From assembly GCA_902765735.1 (NCBI GenBank), contig CACXBB010000011.1:1-63759 (forward strand): 63,759 bases of DNA, written 5' to 3'. Origin of the DNA: an uncultured Eubacteriales bacterium (GTDB lineage Bacteria; Bacillota; Clostridia; Christensenellales; Aristaeellaceae). The position numbers and the translations under genes are program-made. Below the pieces are notes generated by a model, which was given only the letters and a program-made list of their open reading frames with translations, was not told the origin of the DNA and made no database searches. Position 1 is the first letter of the stretch; the number at the start of each line of letters is the position of its first letter. Of this stretch, positions 7,626 to 17,309 are shown in pieces.

Positions 7626-9314
7626 TCATCCTCTGTTGCCGCGCTCGAGGGTCGCGGCCATGCGGCGGGCGCAGAACACCAATTGCCGCGCGTCGCAACC
7701 GAACTGCCGCGCGAGTTTTCCGATCCTCGGCGTCATGCCGTTCAAAAGCAGGTAGTTGTAGGCCAGCGCCCCGGCGGAGGCCTCGATGCGCTTGAGCGGG
7801 TCGCCCCTTAACCCCCGCAGTGCCCGATAGCCCGACCACATCAGGGCCAGGGCAGGCAGCGCGCGGATGTCGTAATCGTAGTCCAGCACCTCATCGGCAT
7901 AGCGCACCAGTTGTCGCTCGCCCACGGGCAGGCCGGACATCAGCGCGTCGATATCCACCAGCGCCGTGCCCACGTTTTCCGCCATGGCGGGCAGCAGCTC
8001 CTGTATGGGACGGCCCCGCAGGCGCTCGATCATCAGCGCGTGCAGCTTGAGCTCCCGGGGCACGCCGGGCCGGACCATCATCTCCCTGAGCTCGCTCCGG
8101 GCGTCCTCGGCGTCGATGGCGGAGAGCACCGTCACGGCGGCGCGGCCCAGCTTCACGTCCTCGGCGTGCGCCGCCCAGCGCAGAAGCCGCCTGAAATCCG
8201 GCTCCTCATGCCAGCGTCTTTGCAGCGCGTCGAAGTCCTGCCCGGACAGCGCGTCCGTCAGCGCCTTCATGCGGCGCACGTACTCCCCGTCGGGCACCTG
8301 ATAGCTGTAATCCAGCCGGCAGTCCCCCAGCGCGTTGTGGGCGGCGGCCTCCGAGTGAAACTGCGCCACGCTGTCCTCCGGGTCGAGCCGCAGTATACGC
8401 TCCCAGCACCGGCCCGCCTCCGCGTCCGGCGCGCCGCTCTGCTTCATCGCCACCGCGCGGATGTGCAAAAGCTCCCGGTCGAAGGGGGTCTCCTGCAGCG
8501 CCAGCCTGGCGTACTCGGCGGCCTTGTCGCTCATGCCCATCTCCCCGGCGGAGTAGATCATCAGCCGAAGCTCCGGACCCTGGGGCAGCTCCTTTTCGGC
8601 GGCCTCCATCAGCGCGACGGCCCGCGCCCGGTCCCCCAGCATGTTGTACACCTGGGCGCACACGCACAGCGCCCGCACCGACGGCGGATAGCCCGCGCAG
8701 GCCCGGTCCGCCTGCGCGCGCGCCTCCGACTCCCGCGAGGACATCATCAGCGCCATGGCGTACAGCGCGCGCATCTCGTACTGCTCGCTGGCCATCCGAA
8801 GGGACGACTCAAACAGCCGGCACGCCTTCTCGGAATTGTCGCCCTTCATCGCCTCGCAGGCCCGGTCCGCCACGCGCATGGCGCGGTACAGCCGCCGGCT
8901 GGCGGGGCGGTTGCCCCCGGCGTACATGTCCAGCTCCATCGCCAGGGCGTCCACCTCCTCGGCGTGGGCCCCCTGGGGGGATTTCTTGCGGTACAGGTCC
9001 AGCGACTGCTTCGCGCCGGTGATGTCGCTCATCCCGAGCTGGTTCATCGCCAGGCCATAGTAGCACTCGCTGGGGGCGTTGCCTTTCGAGAGCATGTCGA
9101 GCAGCAGCCTTGCCGACTGCTCGTGGCAGCCCATCTCGCAGTAGAGCTCCGCCAGGTCCAGCCGGTATTCGCTGTTCTCCGGGGAGGCCTCCACCGCGCG
9201 GCGCATCAGCTCCAGGGCGTCCACGGTGTGGTTGTCCCGGCGGTTCATCATCGCCCGATGGTGAAGATAGGCCGCCGACCGGTCAAAAGAGACCACTTTC
9301 GGATACTTGCTCAT
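7626..9314 (-). CDS. Tetratricopeptide-repeat protein, function unknown
   Basis: The 562-residue cytosolic protein has TPR units through residues 1-260 (for example ALELMRRAVEASPENSEYRLD and the repeats after it), a middle segment, and a helical C-terminal domain ending in a basic tail. The start codon overlaps the hslO stop as ATGA, so translation is coupled to the chaperone gene upstream. I do not recognise an orthologue by name. Confidence 0.75.
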   Translation of the reverse strand: MSKYPKVVSFDRSAAYLHHRAMMNRRDNHTVDALELMRRAVEASPENSEYRLDLAELYCEMGCHEQSARLLLDMLSKGNAPSECYYGLAMNQLGMSDITGAKQSLDLYRKKSPQGAHAEEVDALAMELDMYAGGNRPASRRLYRAMRVADRACEAMKGDNSEKACRLFESSLRMASEQYEMRALYAMALMMSSRESEARAQADRACAGYPPSVRALCVCAQVYNMLGDRARAVALMEAAEKELPQGPELRLMIYSAGEMGMSDKAAEYARLALQETPFDRELLHIRAVAMKQSGAPDAEAGRCWERILRLDPEDSVAQFHSEAAAHNALGDCRLDYSYQVPDGEYVRRMKALTDALSGQDFDALQRRWHEEPDFRRLLRWAAHAEDVKLGRAAVTVLSAIDAEDARSELREMMVRPGVPRELKLHALMIERLRGRPIQELLPAMAENVGTALVDIDALMSGLPVGERQLVRYADEVLDYDYDIRALPALALMWSGYRALRGLRGDPLKRIEASAGALAYNYLLLNGMTPRIGKLARQFGCDARQLVFCARRMAATLERGNRG

Positions 9315-10210
9315 TGATCCTCCCGCGCGGTCGTCGCGCGCAGCAGCGCCGCGAGCTCCGATTCGCTGAATTGATAGCGCTTGTTGCAGAAGTGGCAGTC
9401 CACCTGGGCGCCGTGCTGCTTTTCGATCATGTCCTGAAGCTCGTCCCGGCCCAGCGTGATCAGCGCCCGCTCCACCCGTTCGCGGCTGCAGTCGCAGGCG
9501 TAGCGGGTGTCGCGGCGCTCCAGGATTTCCGGCTCCAGGTGCAGAAGCAGCTGGTTCACCGCGCCCTCCAGGTGGTATTCCTTCATTGTGCCCGAAATGT
9601 CCGTGAACATGCCGGCGCTCAGCTCGATGGACTTAATGGCGGCCTCCGTCGCCCCGGGCATGACCTGTACGATCAGCCCGCCCGCGGACTCCACCTTCTC
9701 GTCCGACACCAGCACCCCCAGTGACACCAGCGAGGGCGTCTGCTCGGAGGCGGTGAAGTACATGGCGAAGTCCTCGGCGATCTCGCCGGACACCAGGTTC
9801 ACCTGCCCCACGTAGGGCTCTTTCAGGTGCATGTCCTTGATGACCGTCAGCCGTCCGTCCCGGCCCACCGCCGCGCCCACGGGCAGCTTTTTGCCGGTGC
9901 GGGGCAGGTCCACGGCGGGATTGCCCACGTAGCCCTTGACCTCGCACTTCTCGTTGGCCACCGCCAGCACCGTGCCGATGGGCCCGCCGCCCTTGATGGA
10001 GGCGGTGACGCTCTCGTCCGTGCCCTTGAGCATGGAGCCCATCATGGCCGTGGCCGTCAGCGTGCGGCCCAGCGCCGCCGTGGCAATCTTCGACAGGCCG
10101 TGGATGCGCTTGGCCTCCTGCACCATGTCGGTGGACTCGATCAGTATCGCCCGGGCCTGTCCCCCCATCAGCGATATATTCAGTATGCCGTCCCGGCTTC
10201 TCAAATCCAT
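9311..10210 (-). CDS. hslO: 33-kDa redox-regulated chaperone Hsp33
   Basis: The 299-residue holdase responds to oxidation through a C-terminal zinc centre. The conserved four cysteines are present as CDC (YACDCSRERV) and CHFC (about residues 240-280), and the N-terminal substrate-binding fold is intact (LMGGQARAILIESTDMV). AAGGAG precedes the ATG by 8 bases. It lies 12 bases downstream of the methyltransferase gene, so a shared transcript is likely. Confidence 0.95.
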   Translation of the reverse strand: MDLRSRDGILNISLMGGQARAILIESTDMVQEAKRIHGLSKIATAALGRTLTATAMMGSMLKGTDESVTASIKGGGPIGTVLAVANEKCEVKGYVGNPAVDLPRTGKKLPVGAAVGRDGRLTVIKDMHLKEPYVGQVNLVSGEIAEDFAMYFTASEQTPSLVSLGVLVSDEKVESAGGLIVQVMPGATEAAIKSIELSAGMFTDISGTMKEYHLEGAVNQLLLHLEPEILERRDTRYACDCSRERVERALITLGRDELQDMIEKQHGAQVDCHFCNKRYQFSESELAALLRATTAREDQ

Positions 10211-10222
10211 GGTTTTTTCTCC

Positions 10223-10975
10223 TTAATCCTGTCTGCGCGTGGCGATAAAGTGGATGCGCGCCTCCTCCGGCTTTGGCGCGTCGAAGGTCCTGTCGCCGTA
10301 CACCCGCACGTCGGAAAAGCCGTTTTTCTCGAGCAGCGCTGCGATGTGCGCCGCCTCGTGGGCCTTCTGGACGTGCACCTCCGAAAAGCGCCGGTAGAGG
10401 TCACCCTTTTGACGGACGAAGAACGTCAGGTCCATCGTCACGGTGCGCGCCGCTTTATCGAAGCGGTTCGACCACAGGTAGGCCACGTCGTCGCGCTCCT
10501 CGCCGAAGAAGCCGTCTCCGAGCACATGCTCCAGCTTGTGGGCGGAGGAGATGTCGAAGGCCAGCGCCCCGCCGGGGCGGATGGAATCATAAGCCCGCGT
10601 AAAGAACCGGTTCAGACGCTCGTCGTCCAGCAGGTAGTTCACCCCGTCGCAGGCGCACACCAGCGCGTCCACGCGCCGGGGCAGCTCAAGCGCGCACATG
10701 TCCTGCTCCACGAACATCGCCCTGACCCCGCTTTGACGCGCCCGGACCTGGGCCTGTTCCAGCATTTCCCGGGAAATGTCTATGCCGGTCACCTGGATGC
10801 CCCGCAGGGCGAACTGTATCGACATCGCCCCGGTGCCGCAGGCGCAGTCGCACAGCCGCACCGGCACGACCCAGGCCGTTTCCAGCAGCTTGAGATAGTA
10901 TGCCGCCCAGGCCGGGTAGTCCACGTCGTCCATCAGCCTGTCGTAGAGGCCCGCCAGCCCCGAATATGCCGCCAT
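10223..10975 (-). CDS. Class I SAM-dependent methyltransferase, YqeM-like
   Basis: The start at 10975 (GGAG 7 bases upstream) gives a 250-residue protein beginning AYSGLAGLYDRLMDDVDYPAW, a hallmark of the YqeM group. Motif I is LCDCACGTGAMS and the acidic strand 2 end is VTGIDIS. Substrate is unknown for the group. It is the first gene of the leftward cluster that includes hslO and dus. Upstream to 11200 is a divergent promoter region. Confidence 0.85.
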   Translation of the reverse strand: MAAYSGLAGLYDRLMDDVDYPAWAAYYLKLLETAWVVPVRLCDCACGTGAMSIQFALRGIQVTGIDISREMLEQAQVRARQSGVRAMFVEQDMCALELPRRVDALVCACDGVNYLLDDERLNRFFTRAYDSIRPGGALAFDISSAHKLEHVLGDGFFGEERDDVAYLWSNRFDKAARTVTMDLTFFVRQKGDLYRRFSEVHVQKAHEAAHIAALLEKNGFSDVRVYGDRTFDAPKPEEARIHFIATRRQD

Positions 10976-11200
10976 GCCATCGCTCCGTCCCGCCGCGTCG
11001 TTAATGCTTACGCCGACACGACGCCGATTATTACACCTTATCAGTGTGTATTTTACCATATGTCACATTTATTTTCAATCCATCCCCGCCAATCTCCACG
11101 CCGATTTCACCTGCATAACGAAATTGTAACCCGTTGGTTGCGGTTCATTCAAGCTGTTCTGATATGATATTATCAACGAAAGCGAAACGGAGAAGCGCCC

Positions 11201-11854
11201 ATGAAATACGCCCTTGTGATATTCGATCTGGACGGCACGCTGTTGAACACCCTCGACGACCTGGCCGACGCCTCCAACGCGGCCCTCGAGGCCTACGGCT
11301 TTCCCCGGCGCACCACGGAGGAGATCCGCGCCTTCATCGGCAACGGCGTGTCGCGGCTCATCCGCCGCGCGGTGCCGGAGGGGACGGATGAGGCCGTCGT
11401 CGCCGGGGTGCTTGCGCGCTTCAAGGCCGTCTATACGGAGCACGTGAACGATAAGACCGTCCCCTATCCCGGCATCCTCACGCTGCTGCGCGCCCTCAAC
11501 GACCGTGGCGTGCGCTGCGCGGTGAACTCCAACAAGGTGGACAACGCGGTGCAGATGCTCTGCGACGCGCATTTCGACGGCCTGCTCAGCATGGCCCTGG
11601 GCGAGCGCGAGGGTATCCCCAGAAAGCCCGCCCCGGACGGCGCGCGACTCATCATGGAACGGCTGCGCGTCCGCCCCGGAAACACGCTGTACGTGGGCGA
11701 CGGCGAGGCCGACCTCCGCACCGCGCAAAACGCCGGGATCGACTGCGCCTGGGTGTCCTGGGGCTACCGAAAGCCCGCCGAGCTCGATGGCCTCGACATC
11801 CCCCACCGCTGCGACAGCGTGGCGGCGCTGCGCTCCCTCATCCTCGGATATTAA
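11201..11854 (+). CDS. gph: HAD-family phosphatase, phosphoglycolate phosphatase-like
   Basis: The 217-residue protein has all HAD motifs: DLDGT with the nucleophile Asp (motif I), NSNK (motif II), KPAPDG lysine (motif III) and GDGEADLRTA (motif IV). An alpha-helical cap follows motif I. Such enzymes hydrolyse 2-phosphoglycolate or other small phosphates; the exact substrate cannot be read from sequence. GGAG precedes the ATG. It is divergent from the methyltransferase gene. Confidence 0.85.
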   Translation: MKYALVIFDLDGTLLNTLDDLADASNAALEAYGFPRRTTEEIRAFIGNGVSRLIRRAVPEGTDEAVVAGVLARFKAVYTEHVNDKTVPYPGILTLLRALNDRGVRCAVNSNKVDNAVQMLCDAHFDGLLSMALGEREGIPRKPAPDGARLIMERLRVRPGNTLYVGDGEADLRTAQNAGIDCAWVSWGYRKPAELDGLDIPHRCDSVAALRSLILGY

Positions 11855-11903
11855 TATACGGTTAACATTTGTCGATTATAATACCTGCATTAAGGCAATA
11901 GGG

Positions 11904-12038
11904 CAGGCTGTGACGGAAGAGGTCGTTGCCTTCCCCTTCAGGGGAAGGTGGCACAGCCGCAGGCTGTGACGGAAGAGGTCGTTGCCTTCCCCTTCAGGGG
12001 AAGGTGGCACAGCCGCAGGCTGTGACGGAAGAGGTCGT
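11904..12038. repeat. 56-bp tandem array of the CTTCCCC repeat
   Basis: CAGGCTGTGACGGAAGAGG begins at 11904, 11960 and 12016, an exact 56-bp period; the two complete units are identical. Each unit contains the hairpin CCTTCCCCTTCAGGGGAAGG and the arm pair CACAGCC/GGCTGTG. The rest of 11855-12086 holds no gene; an AAGGAG 14 bases before the next ATG is the only other signal. Confidence 0.9.
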
Positions 12039-12086
12039 AACCCCTACTCCCTACTCCCTAACCCCCAAGGAGCGTGATCGTCCATA

Positions 12087-13349
12087 ATGGACAGCAACGG
12101 TACATTGATCCTCTATCTGATCCTTCTGGTCCTGTTTTCGGCGTTCTTCTCGGCTTCCGAGACGGCCTACACCAGCTTGAACCGCGTGCGCGTGAAGGGC
12201 CTGGCCAACGCGGGCAACCGCCGCGCGGAGAAGGTGCTTTCACTGGCGGAAAAATACGACAAGCTGCTCTCGGGCATACTGGTGGGCAACAACATCGTCA
12301 ACATTCTCTCCGCCTCGCTGGCCACGGTGCTTTTCGTGAACCTGGTCGGGCCGCGTGGCGTGTCGCTGTCCACGGCGGTGATGACCGTGGTGGTGTTGAT
12401 GTTCGGCGAGATCGCCCCCAAGAGCATCGCCAAGGAGCACCCGGAGGAGATCGCCTTCGCGTTTTACCCGATGCTCAGCCTGATCATACGGCTTTTGACC
12501 CCCATCATCTACCTGACCACGCTGTGGCAGAAGCTGATCTACCACATCTTCAAGCCCTCGGACGACCGCGGTATCACCGAGGAGGACCTCATCACCATCG
12601 TGGAGGAGGCCGAGAATGACGGCGAGATCGACGCCCACGAGAGCGAGCTGATCCGCTCCGCCATAGAGTTCAACGACATGACCGTGGGCGACATACTCAC
12701 CCCCCGGGTGGACATGACCGCCGTCTCCATCGACGACGACATCGACGCCATCGCCCGCGCCTTCGAGGAGAGCGGCTACTCCCGCCTCCCCGTGTACCAG
12801 GACAGCGTGGATGACATCATCGGCATACTGCATGAGAAGGACTTCTACACCCGCAAGGAGGGCGTGTCCATACGCGAGATCATGACGCCCCCGCTGTGCG
12901 TGGTGCCCACCACGCAGCTTGCGGTGCTGTTGAAGCTATTGCAAAAGACCAAGAACCACATGGCCGTGGTGATGGACGAGTACGGAGGCGTGCTGGGCAT
13001 CGCCACCATGGAGGACGTGCTGGAGGAGCTGGTGGGCGAGATCTGGGACGAGCACGACGAGGTGGTGCAGGACATCGAGGAGCTGTCCGACGGCAGCCTG
13101 CGGGTGTCCGGCGGGGCCAGCCTGGACGACCTAAGGGAGAAGATCGACATCCCCGGCGAGTATGAATCCGTGACCGTCAACGGCTGGGTGCTGGAGGTGC
13201 TGGGGCGCTTCCCGCAGCCCGGGGACGGCTTCGACTTCGGCGACAGCCGCGTGACCGTGGAGAAGGCGGCCCGCCGCCGGGTGGAGCAGATACACATCGA
13301 ACCCAAACCGACCGAGCAGGTGGCAGACGATGAACGAGCAGATCATTAA
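12087..13349 (+). CDS. CNNM (DUF21) / CBS-pair / CorC membrane protein
   Basis: The 420-residue protein has an N-terminal DUF21 domain with transmembrane helices (about 1-180), a tandem CBS pair ([16 protein letters not shown] and [14 protein letters not shown] regions, about 200-325) and the C-terminal CorC/HlyC domain. Family members take part in magnesium or cobalt efflux or homeostasis. The Shine-Dalgarno AAGGAG is distant (14 bases). The last 20 bases overlap the start of rnr, which suggests coupling between the two genes. Confidence 0.9.
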   Translation: MDSNGTLILYLILLVLFSAFFSASETAYTSLNRVRVKGLANAGNRRAEKVLSLAEKYDKLLSGILVGNNIVNILSASLATVLFVNLVGPRGVSLSTAVMTVVVLMFGEIAPKSIAKEHPEEIAFAFYPMLSLIIRLLTPIIYLTTLWQKLIYHIFKPSDDRGITEEDLITIVEEAENDGEIDAHESELIRSAIEFNDMTVGDILTPRVDMTAVSIDDDIDAIARAFEESGYSRLPVYQDSVDDIIGILHEKDFYTRKEGVSIREIMTPPLCVVPTTQLAVLLKLLQKTKNHMAVVMDEYGGVLGIATMEDVLEELVGEIWDEHDEVVQDIEELSDGSLRVSGGASLDDLREKIDIPGEYESVTVNGWVLEVLGRFPQPGDGFDFGDSRVTVEKAARRRVEQIHIEPKPTEQVADDERADH

Positions 13350-15420
13350 TCTATTGGCGGAGTCCGGCGCGCCGGTGGGCATCAAGGAGATCGCATCGCG
13401 GCTCAAATGCCCCATGCCGGCGGCGAAGGAGGCCCTCGAATCCCTGATTTCCGAGGGCGAGGTCGTCGTGACCAAAAAGGGGCGCTACATGACCCCTGAG
13501 GCCGCGGGGCTCATCAGGGCCCGCATCAGCTTCCAGCGCAACGGCACGCCCCTGGCCCATCCGGCAAACGGCGACCCCGCCCTGCCGATGAACGCCGTCG
13601 GCCACGAGCGCTGCATGCCGGAGGACGTAGTGCTCATCCACCCGGAGGGCGCGCGGTGCACCCTGCACAGCATCCTCAAGCGCGGCAGGACGGGCTTTTC
13701 GGCCTACGTGCGCGTCGAGCAGCGCTCCCGGAGGGGCGAGGGCCGGGGTGACGCCCGCAAAACCGCCACCGCTGTGCCCTGCGACACGCGCATCCCCTAC
13801 GACGTCGTGCTGACCGGGGACCTCTCCTTCGTCAAAAACGACGAGATCGTGCAGCTCAAGATCGAGAAGTACCCCGAGTTCAACCGCCCCATCTATGCCA
13901 GCGTGGAGCGGGTGCTGGGCAACGTCTCCAGCATGCGCGCGCTGATGAAGGCCGTGGCCGAGGACCACGGCTTCGCCACGGAGCCGAATCCCGAGGTGGA
14001 GCGGGAGTCCCGGGACATGCCTGCCGCGGTGTCCGAGGCGGACCTCGCGGGCCGTGAGGACCTTCGGGACCTTTTGACCTTCACCATCGACGGCGCGACG
14101 GCCAAGGATTTCGACGACGCCGTGTCCATCGAGCCCACGCAAAAGGGCTGGCGGCTGGGCGTGCACATCGCGGACGTGTCCCACTACGTGCGACCGCACA
14201 CCGCCATCGACGAGGACGCCCTCATGCGCGGCACGTCGCTGTACCTGCCGGGGCTTACGGTGCCCATGCTGCCGGAGTGCCTGTCCAACGACCTGTGCTC
14301 GCTGATGCCGGACGTGGACCGGCTGGCCATGAGCCTGTTCATGGACATCGAAAACGGCGTTATCAAGGACCACCGGCTGGTTGAGTCGGCGATCCACTCC
14401 CACGCCCGGCTGACCTATCAGGCCGTGAACCGCCTGTGGGACGGGGGCGAGACGGACATCGCCGAGGACGTCCGCAGGGCCTTGAACGACATGCTCACGC
14501 TCTCCCGTGAGCTGCGCGCCCGCCGGCAGTCCCGCGGCGCCATCGACTTTGAGATGGACGAGCCGGAGTTCGTGCTGGACGATAAGGGCGAGCCCACCGA
14601 CATACTCTGCGAGCCCCGGGGCGAGGCGGAGAAGATGATCGAGGACTTCATGCTGGCCGCCAACGAGACCGTGGCCGCGCTGGCCCGGAGCACCGAGCTG
14701 CCCTTTATCTACCGCGTCCACGAGGAACCGGACGCGGACCGGCTGCACGCGCTGGAGGCGTTTCTGTCCGGCATCGGCATGCACGTCCACATCGGTGCAA
14801 ACCCCCACCCGGGCAGGCTCCAGGCCATACTGGAGGACGCAAAGGACCATCCCGCCCGTGAGATCATTCGCCACTACCTGCTGAGGGCGTTGAAGCGCGC
14901 GAAGTATTCCGAGAAGCCGCTGGGCCACTACGCGCTGGCGATGTCGGACTACTGCCACTTCACCTCCCCCATCCGCCGCTACCCCGACCTGACCGTGCAC
15001 CGCATGCTCAAGCTGCTCATCCATGGCGACATGGACCGGGCGGGCCGCATGGCCAAACGCATGCCGGAGCTGGCCGTGCAGTGCTCCCGACGGGAGTACG
15101 CTGCCACGCTGTCCGAGCGACAGGGCGACGACATCATGATGGCCGCCTACATGTCCCACCAGATCGGCCGCAAGTTCGATGGCGTGATCTCCGGCGTCAC
15201 CGCCTGGGGGCTGTACGTCACGCTGCCCAACCGGGTGGAGGGCCTGGTGCGCATCTCGGAGCTCGACGACTACTACGTCTACGACGAGGCTCGCAGGCGC
15301 ATCGTGGGCGAGGCCACCGGCACCGTGTTCAAGCTGGGCGACCGCGTGCGGGTGCGCATGCAGAGCGCCGTGGTGCCCGCCGGGGAGATCAACTTCGAGC
15401 TGCTTCCGCCAAAGGCGTAG
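13330..15420 (+). CDS. rnr: Ribonuclease R
   Basis: The 696-residue 3'-5' exoribonuclease starts with a winged-helix region, followed by cold-shock-like domains, the RNB catalytic domain with [14 protein letters not shown] (metal-binding aspartates) and a C-terminal S1 domain (about 620-690, [15 protein letters not shown]). It degrades structured RNA and acts in tmRNA quality control. Length is usual for Firmicutes RNase R. The start lies inside the preceding CBS gene. Confidence 0.95.
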   Translation: MNEQIINLLAESGAPVGIKEIASRLKCPMPAAKEALESLISEGEVVVTKKGRYMTPEAAGLIRARISFQRNGTPLAHPANGDPALPMNAVGHERCMPEDVVLIHPEGARCTLHSILKRGRTGFSAYVRVEQRSRRGEGRGDARKTATAVPCDTRIPYDVVLTGDLSFVKNDEIVQLKIEKYPEFNRPIYASVERVLGNVSSMRALMKAVAEDHGFATEPNPEVERESRDMPAAVSEADLAGREDLRDLLTFTIDGATAKDFDDAVSIEPTQKGWRLGVHIADVSHYVRPHTAIDEDALMRGTSLYLPGLTVPMLPECLSNDLCSLMPDVDRLAMSLFMDIENGVIKDHRLVESAIHSHARLTYQAVNRLWDGGETDIAEDVRRALNDMLTLSRELRARRQSRGAIDFEMDEPEFVLDDKGEPTDILCEPRGEAEKMIEDFMLAANETVAALARSTELPFIYRVHEEPDADRLHALEAFLSGIGMHVHIGANPHPGRLQAILEDAKDHPAREIIRHYLLRALKRAKYSEKPLGHYALAMSDYCHFTSPIRRYPDLTVHRMLKLLIHGDMDRAGRMAKRMPELAVQCSRREYAATLSERQGDDIMMAAYMSHQIGRKFDGVISGVTAWGLYVTLPNRVEGLVRISELDDYYVYDEARRRIVGEATGTVFKLGDRVRVRMQSAVVPAGEINFELLPPKA

Positions 15421-15446
15421 AACATAGGGCTGTTTGGAACAGGAAA

Positions 15447-15481
15447 TTAGGAATTAGGAATGAGGAATTAGGAATTATATA
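15447..15481. repeat. GGAATTA microarray, left arm
   Basis: Five units of GGAATTA/GGAATGA run here, and an inverted array of the same unit stands at 15749-15778. The two arms bracket two different nested repeats. The 342 bases from 15421 to 15762 hold no gene. Confidence 0.85.
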
Positions 15482-15492
15482 ATGCCGGCAGG

Positions 15493-15585
15493 CATGCGTA
15501 GGGGCACCGATGCGGCGCCCGCCCAAAAGCCTTCCCCTCAAGGGGAAGGCTTTTGGGCGGGCGGCGCATCGCCGCCCCTACATGC
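15493..15585. repeat. GTAGGGGC palindromic element with a CTTCCCC hairpin core
   Basis: Outer arms CATGCGTAGGGGC / GCCCCTACATG and inner arms GATGCGGCGCCCGCC / GGGCGGGCGGCGCATC flank CAAAAGCCTTCCCCTC AAGGGGAAGGCTTTTG as the centre. The whole 93 bases can fold into one long hairpin. A relative lies at 36926-37010. Confidence 0.85.
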
Positions 15586-15608
15586 TCGACTGCTGCTAAC
15601 CCAATTCC

Positions 15609-15751
15609 TAGAGTGTGTTTCTAAATGCCGGGAGATGCAGTTTCGAGCGGATTTGGCTGCATTTCAAGGCGATTTTCCGCAGGCTTAGTGGGGCTAAGTC
15701 AAAGCCAAAGACGCCGAAAATGCGCTTCAGGCATTTTAGAAACACACTCTA
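15609..15751. mobile_element. 143-bp MITE-like element with 20-bp terminal inverted repeats
   Basis: Ends TAGAGTGTGTTTCTAAATGCC and the complement of GGCATTTTAGAAACACACTCTA match over about 20 bases with one gap. No open reading frame of note lies inside. It sits between the two arms of the GGAATTA array. Confidence 0.75.
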
Positions 15752-15762
15752 ATTCCTATCTC

Positions 15763-17055
15763 CTAATTCCTCATTCGTATCAAGCCGTCTCTCTCGATCA
15801 CGATATCCATCTCTTGAAACGCCCGTATCGCCCTTACCATATATTCGACGTCCCGCGCCCCGGCGGATTCGTTGGCGGAGTGCATCGCCAGCTGGGCCAG
15901 GCCGATGTCCACGGTGCTCATGGAGGCGTGGGTGTTGGCGATGTTGCCCAGCGTGGAGCCGCCGGGGATGTCCGAACGGTTGGCGAAGCGCTGCACGGGC
16001 ACCCCTGCCCGGGCGCAGACGCCCTCGAAGATCGCCTGCGACACGCCGTCGCTGGTGTACTTCTGGCTGGCGTTGAACTTCACCACCACGCCGCCGTTCA
16101 TGACCGCGCGGTTGTCGGCGTCGTACTTCTCCGGGTGGTTCGGGTGGACCGCGTGGGCGTTGTCGGCGGAGAGCATCATGCTCCGGGCCAGCATGGCCTC
16201 GAGGCTCCGCGCGCCCCGCGCCGCCGCGACGCGCCCGAGCACCTCCCGCAGGAAGCTGGAGTCCGCGCCCTGACGGGTGCCGCTGCCCACCTCCTCGTTG
16301 TCAAAGACGCACAGCACGTCCATGTGGCGGGAGGGCGCGGCCTCCTCAAGCGCCCGGGCGGAGGCGAAGGCGCACGCCAGATCGTCCAGCCGCGGCGCGG
16401 CGATGAACTCACGGTTCGCACCCCACAGCCGGGGCTGATCCCGGTTGACCAGGTAGAGGTCCGCGCCCGCGATCTGTTCTTTTCTCACGCCCAGCGCCGC
16501 CGCCACCAGCGCCGTCAGGTCCGACCCCGCCGCGCCGTACACCGGCAGCATGTCCACCTGGGCGTTCAGCTTCACGCCGTCGTTGACCTCGCGGTTGAAG
16601 TGTATGGGCACATTGGGGATGAGGGCCAGGTCGCGGTCCAGATTGACAAGCCGCGATTCAAACCCCGCGCCGGTATTCACGATCGCCCGCCCCGCCACGG
16701 ACAGCGGCCGGTCGAACCATGTGGACATGATCATGCCGCCGTACTTCTCAACGTTCAGCGTCGCGTAGCCGTTGATTGTCCGCGCCGAGGCGGGTTTCAG
16801 CTTGAAGCAGGGCGAATCCGAGTGGCTGGCCACGATCTGAAAGTGGTCCGCTTCCCCCTCCGGCACGCGAAACGCGATGACCGAGGACTGGTTGCGCGTC
16901 ACATAATACCGCCCGCCCGGCTCAAGCGCCCAGTCCTCGCACTCGTTGAGCGCGCGAAACCCGCGCTCCGACAGCATCGCCACGATATTCCCCACCGCGT
17001 GAAACGCCGTGGGCGAACGGCCGATAAAGGTCAATAGTTCCTCAATATAATCCAT
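15763..17055 (-). CDS. M18 family aminopeptidase (aspartyl aminopeptidase type)
   Basis: The start at 17055 is preceded by GGAGG at 5 bases; the product has 430 residues. Zinc ligands and catalytic residues of M18 are all visible: ASHSDSP (His), LDDLACA (Asp), FDNEEVGSGT (Glu-Glu), SADNAHAVHPNH and the C-terminal NTHASMSTVDIG (His). The enzyme removes N-terminal acidic or neutral residues from peptides in the cytosol. The last four residues (RMRN) and the stop codon are encoded by the GGAATTA microarray, so the native C-terminus appears to have been replaced. Confidence 0.92.
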   Translation of the reverse strand: MDYIEELLTFIGRSPTAFHAVGNIVAMLSERGFRALNECEDWALEPGGRYYVTRNQSSVIAFRVPEGEADHFQIVASHSDSPCFKLKPASARTINGYATLNVEKYGGMIMSTWFDRPLSVAGRAIVNTGAGFESRLVNLDRDLALIPNVPIHFNREVNDGVKLNAQVDMLPVYGAAGSDLTALVAAALGVRKEQIAGADLYLVNRDQPRLWGANREFIAAPRLDDLACAFASARALEEAAPSRHMDVLCVFDNEEVGSGTRQGADSSFLREVLGRVAAARGARSLEAMLARSMMLSADNAHAVHPNHPEKYDADNRAVMNGGVVVKFNASQKYTSDGVSQAIFEGVCARAGVPVQRFANRSDIPGGSTLGNIANTHASMSTVDIGLAQLAMHSANESAGARDVEYMVRAIRAFQEMDIVIERDGLIRMRN

Positions 17056-17066
17056 TTTTACCTCCG

Positions 17067-17195
17067 TTAATTGAGAATGGAGAATTGAAAATTGAGAATG
17101 GCGGTGCAAATCCCTTCGGGATTTGTTTTAATATTAAAGAAATCCGCAGGATTTCCACCAGATTTCTCAATTCTCAATTTTCAATTCTCAATTTC
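17067..17195. repeat. GAATTGA array element with inverted arms
   Basis: The left arm (about 17070-17098) and the right arm (about 17163-17193) are complementary runs of ATTGAGAATTGAA-type units. Between them, two short hairpins of the form AAATCC..GGATTT lie back to back. Related arms stand at 18748-18782 with 19278-19299 and at 36850-36888. Confidence 0.8.
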
Positions 17196-17234
17196 ATCAT
17201 CCTTCCCCCTTCATTATAATCATACACCGCCCTG

Positions 17235-17264
17235 TTGACAAGCACATCCCATATTGGTTATAAT
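17235..17264 (+). promoter_or_regulatory. SigA-type promoter for the DUF4432 gene
   Basis: TTGACA and TATAAT with an 18-base spacer, about 45 bases before the start codon. Confidence 0.8.
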
Positions 17265-17309
17265 ATGAATTGTTAAGAAATGGGTCATTCCCGATACGGA
17301 GGTAGGCAT

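Noticed and set aside
11904-12038. CRISPR array
   Set aside because: The period is 56 bp but complete units are identical throughout, with no unique spacers and no cas genes.
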